Program-made: the position numbers and the translations under genes | Shown here: positions 13,869 through 15,884 of the stretch, one piece after another | How the letters are laid out: the number at the start of each line of letters is the position of its first letter | Numbering within the stretch: position 1 is the first letter of the stretch | Notes under the pieces: generated by a model | Seen by the model: only the letters and a program-made list of their open reading frames with translations | Databases searched by the model: none | Told to the model about the DNA's origin: nothing | Origin: an uncultured Clostridia bacterium | Lineage (GTDB): Bacteria > Bacillota > Clostridia > Oscillospirales > Acutalibacteraceae | Direction: 5' to 3' | DNA length: 15,884 nt | Assembly: GCA_946626015.1 (NCBI GenBank) | Contig: CAMOTT010000031.1 | Coordinates: 1-15,884, forward strand

Positions 13869-15074
13869 ATGAATTTTGAAAGTATAACCGAGATATTGAC
13901 AGGGATATGGAACAGCTCCGGCTTTGCCGGCATCACCTGGCAGAACGGCGTGATGATATTGGTCTCCTTCGTGTTCCTTTTCCTTGCCATCAAGAAAAAA
14001 TTTGAACCTCTGCTCCTTGTGCCCATAGCCTTCGGCATCCTGCTGGCGAATATGCCTGCCGCCGGGCTTATGGCGGACCCTGCCGGGCTTATGACAGACC
14101 TCCCTCCCGGAGCGGTCAGGGAACCCTGGTACCATGACGGCGTGCTTCGGCTCATCTACGCCGGCGTAAAGAGCTCCATCTTTCCCTGTCTGATCTTTAT
14201 GGGCATCGGCGCAATGACCGATTTCGGCCCTCTGCTGGCAAACCCCGTGAGCCTGCTCCTCGGCGCGGCGGCTCAGCTGGGTATATACATAGCCTTTATC
14301 ATCGCCATAGCGCTGGGTAAAATACCGGCTATCGGCTTTACTCCGGAGGAGGCGGCCTCCATCGCCATCATCGGCGGCGCGGACGGCCCCACGGCCATTC
14401 TTGTAGCGTCAAAGCTGGCGCCCCAGATGCTTGGACCCATTGCCCTTGCGGCGTACTCCTATATGGCTTTGATCCCCCTCATCCAGCCCCCGATAATGAA
14501 GGCCCTCACCACCGAAAAAGAGCGCAAGGTCGAGATGAAGCAGCTGAGGACAGTTACAAAGACCGAGAAGATACTCTTCCCCATAGTCGTTTTTGTAGTT
14601 GTTGCTCTTCTGCTCCCCTCCGCCGCTCCGCTGATAGGCTTCCTTATGCTGGGCAACCTCTTTAAGGAGTGCGGCGTAACCGAAAGGCTCAGCGACACTG
14701 CGCAGAATTCCCTTATAAACATCGTAACCATTATGCTGGGCACCACCGTGGGCGCAACAGCCAACGGCGAGGATTTTCTCCAGCCCAAGACCCTTGCAAT
14801 AGTTTTCCTTGGGCTTATGGCTTTCTGCTTTTCCACTGTCGGCGGCGTGCTTTTCGGCAAGCTGCTCTATCTCATCACAGGCGGCAAGATCAATCCCCTT
14901 ATTGGTTCGGCCGGAGTTTCCGCCGTACCTATGGCGGCCCGCGTCTCACAGACCGAGGGCAGAAAGTACAACCCCAAGAATTTCCTGCTCATGCACGCCA
15001 TGGGCGCGAATGTGGCCGGCGTTATCGGCTCTGCCGTTGCGGCTGGCTTCCTGCTGTTGATGTTCGGCAAATAA
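13869..15074 (+). CDS. oadB: Na+-translocating decarboxylase beta subunit
   Basis: The integral membrane subunit that decarboxylates carboxybiotin and couples this to Na+ export. The 401-residue protein has about nine hydrophobic segments. Signature stretches are DFGPLLANP, GGADGPTAIL with D172, and AAYSYMALIPLIQPP with Y198; the 26-residue spacing of D172 and Y198 equals that of the Na+-site residues D203 and Y229 in Klebsiella OadB. MGANVAGVIGSAVAAG closes the protein. An inserted loop near residues 63-80 contains a 7-residue tandem repeat (AGLMADP, AGLMTDL). The start is ATG with AAGGAGG 10 nt after the carrier gene's stop. It is the last gene of the operon, followed by a strong terminator. 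Confidence 0.96.
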   Translation: MNFESITEILTGIWNSSGFAGITWQNGVMILVSFVFLFLAIKKKFEPLLLVPIAFGILLANMPAAGLMADPAGLMTDLPPGAVREPWYHDGVLRLIYAGVKSSIFPCLIFMGIGAMTDFGPLLANPVSLLLGAAAQLGIYIAFIIAIALGKIPAIGFTPEEAASIAIIGGADGPTAILVASKLAPQMLGPIALAAYSYMALIPLIQPPIMKALTTEKERKVEMKQLRTVTKTEKILFPIVVFVVVALLLPSAAPLIGFLMLGNLFKECGVTERLSDTAQNSLINIVTIMLGTTVGATANGEDFLQPKTLAIVFLGLMAFCFSTVGGVLFGKLLYLITGGKINPLIGSAGVSAVPMAARVSQTEGRKYNPKNFLLMHAMGANVAGVIGSAVAAGFLLLMFGK

Positions 15075-15096
15075 TATCAGCTGTCAAATATTGCTT

Positions 15097-15133
15097 CCCT
15101 GCATATCCTGTTATCAGGTATGCAGGGATTTTT
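15097..15133 (+). terminator. intrinsic terminator of the oad operon
   Basis: CCCTGCATA (15097-15105) pairs with TATGCAGGG (15119-15127), continued after one unpaired T by CCTG/CAGG around a TTAT loop. This gives 13 pairs, followed by ATTTTT. It lies 22 nt past the oadB stop. Confidence 0.93.
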
Positions 15134-15169
15134 GCATATGAATAAAGCGGATCGCAAAGTGACGCTTAA

Positions 15170-15177
15170 GAGGTGAT
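15170..15177 (+). promoter_or_regulatory. ribosome binding site deciding a TTG start
   Basis: GAGGTGAT is an 8-base match to the anti-Shine-Dalgarno. The ATG at 15176 overlaps it and is too close to use it, while the TTG at 15182 is 8 nt past GAGG. This favours the TTG as the start of the peptidase gene. Confidence 0.6.
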
Positions 15178-15181
15178 GGGT

Positions 15182-15884
15182 TTGACAGTTTTGAAAGAGG
15201 GCGGCAGAGGCGCAGGAGTGGAGCTGTTGCAGACAGGTCTGAGAAGGGCGGGCTTCCTTGTGGGCAGACCGGACGGCATTTTCGGCGGCAATACGTTGGC
15301 TGCCCTTAAAAGCTTCCAGGAGGATAACGGAATAACCCCTGACGGAGTTGCCGGAAATTTTACCTGGAACGCCCTTATGCCGTGGCTGAAGGGCTACGTA
15401 AACTATTTTGTCAAAAGGGGAGAGAGCTTTTCCTCCATAGCCCGGAAATACGGCATAACCACAAGAGAAATACTGGCGGCAAATCCGGGAATAACTCCCG
15501 AGGAGCTTGCCGTTTCGCAGAGGATAGTAATACCCCTGCCTTTTGACGTTGTACCTACGGATATAAAATGGACGTCGGAGCTTTTGAACATCGCGGCTGA
15601 AGGGCTTGTCAAACGCTATCCCTTCATACGCAGGCGAACCATAGGGCAGAGCGTTATGGGCAGACCCCTTGAGCTGCTGATAATAGGGGGAGGCTCCAAA
15701 AAGGTGTGCTATAACGCCAGCCACCACGCCAACGAATGGATAACCACTCCCGTGCTTATGAAATTTTTAGAGCAATACGCAAAAGCTTACGTCAACAGGG
15801 GGAGAATAGACTATGAGTACGCTGAAAATCTGTATAACAGATGTCAGCTTTACGTTGTGCCCATGGTTAATCCTGACGGCGTGG
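15182..15884 (+). CDS. peptidoglycan-binding/LysM/M14 gamma-D-glutamyl endopeptidase, 3' end outside window
   Basis: This is probably a zinc peptidase that cuts the gamma-D-Glu to diaminopimelate bond in peptidoglycan stems. The frame stays open to the window edge; 234 residues are visible. A peptidoglycan-binding domain spans about 8-67 (ELLQTGLRRAGF ... DGIFGGNTLAALKSFQ), a LysM domain about 71-119 (YFVKRGESFSSIARKYGI), and the M14 domain starts near 125. The zinc motif His-x-x-Glu is H182 and E185 in SHHANEW, and NPDG (230-233) is a family substrate-site motif; the third zinc ligand lies beyond the window. No signal peptide is seen, which matches Bacillus sphaericus endopeptidase I, a sporulation-associated intracellular enzyme with LysM and M14 domains. 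The start is TTG; ATG at 15176 would add two residues. Confidence 0.9.
   Translation, partial: MTVLKEGGRGAGVELLQTGLRRAGFLVGRPDGIFGGNTLAALKSFQEDNGITPDGVAGNFTWNALMPWLKGYVNYFVKRGESFSSIARKYGITTREILAANPGITPEELAVSQRIVIPLPFDVVPTDIKWTSELLNIAAEGLVKRYPFIRRRTIGQSVMGRPLELLIIGGGSKKVCYNASHHANEWITTPVLMKFLEQYAKAYVNRGRIDYEYAENLYNRCQLYVVPMVNPDGV

Overview
The window reads as chromosomal DNA of an anaerobic, low-to-mid GC Firmicute, most likely a Clostridia/Oscillospiraceae-type gut bacterium. The pointers are strong GGAGG ribosome binding sites, sigma-A promoters with 16-18 bp spacers, frequent TTG starts, a single-chain bacterial glycyl-tRNA synthetase, a biotin-dependent Na+-pumping oxaloacetate decarboxylase, an rsmD-coaD-coiled-coil operon, and a LysM/M14 peptidoglycan endopeptidase of the spore-former type. 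This placement is inference; there is no rRNA here to confirm it. No insertion sequence, prophage, tRNA or CRISPR array was seen.

Layout, left to right. (1) 1-2427 (+): the 3' part of a P2A calcium-type ATPase. It runs tail to tail, with a 1-nt gap, into (2) 4783-2429 (-): rfbA-rfbC-rfbD, three of the four dTDP-L-rhamnose genes (rfbB is absent), behind a near-consensus promoter. (3) 5057-5401 (+): a small secreted Cys/Asp-rich protein with its own promoter. (4) 5402-5692: an unusually structured intergenic stretch with three inverted repeats, possibly hiding a minus-strand small RNA. (5) 7555-5693 (-): rsmD-coaD-coiled-coil operon; the last protein is built of 11-residue repeats. (6) 10004-7764 (-): serC-serA, two steps of serine synthesis, with a clear promoter and terminator. 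(7) 10225-11607 (+): glyS, divergent from serC. (8) 11716-15074 (+): oadA-oadG-biotin carrier-oadB, a complete Na+-translocating decarboxylase operon ending in a strong terminator. (9) 15182-15884 (+): the 5' part of a peptidoglycan-binding/LysM/M14 endopeptidase, cut by the window edge.

The genes are mainly core metabolism and envelope functions: serine and glycine use (serC, serA, glyS), CoA synthesis (coaD), ribosome methylation (rsmD), energy conservation through a sodium pump (oad), cation homeostasis, and cell-wall or surface-sugar work (rfb, M14). I found no obvious new defence or mobile system. The best candidates for something undescribed are the hendecad-repeat protein encoded after coaD, the structured 5411-5594 intergenic island, and the mutually exclusive hairpins between glyS and oadA.
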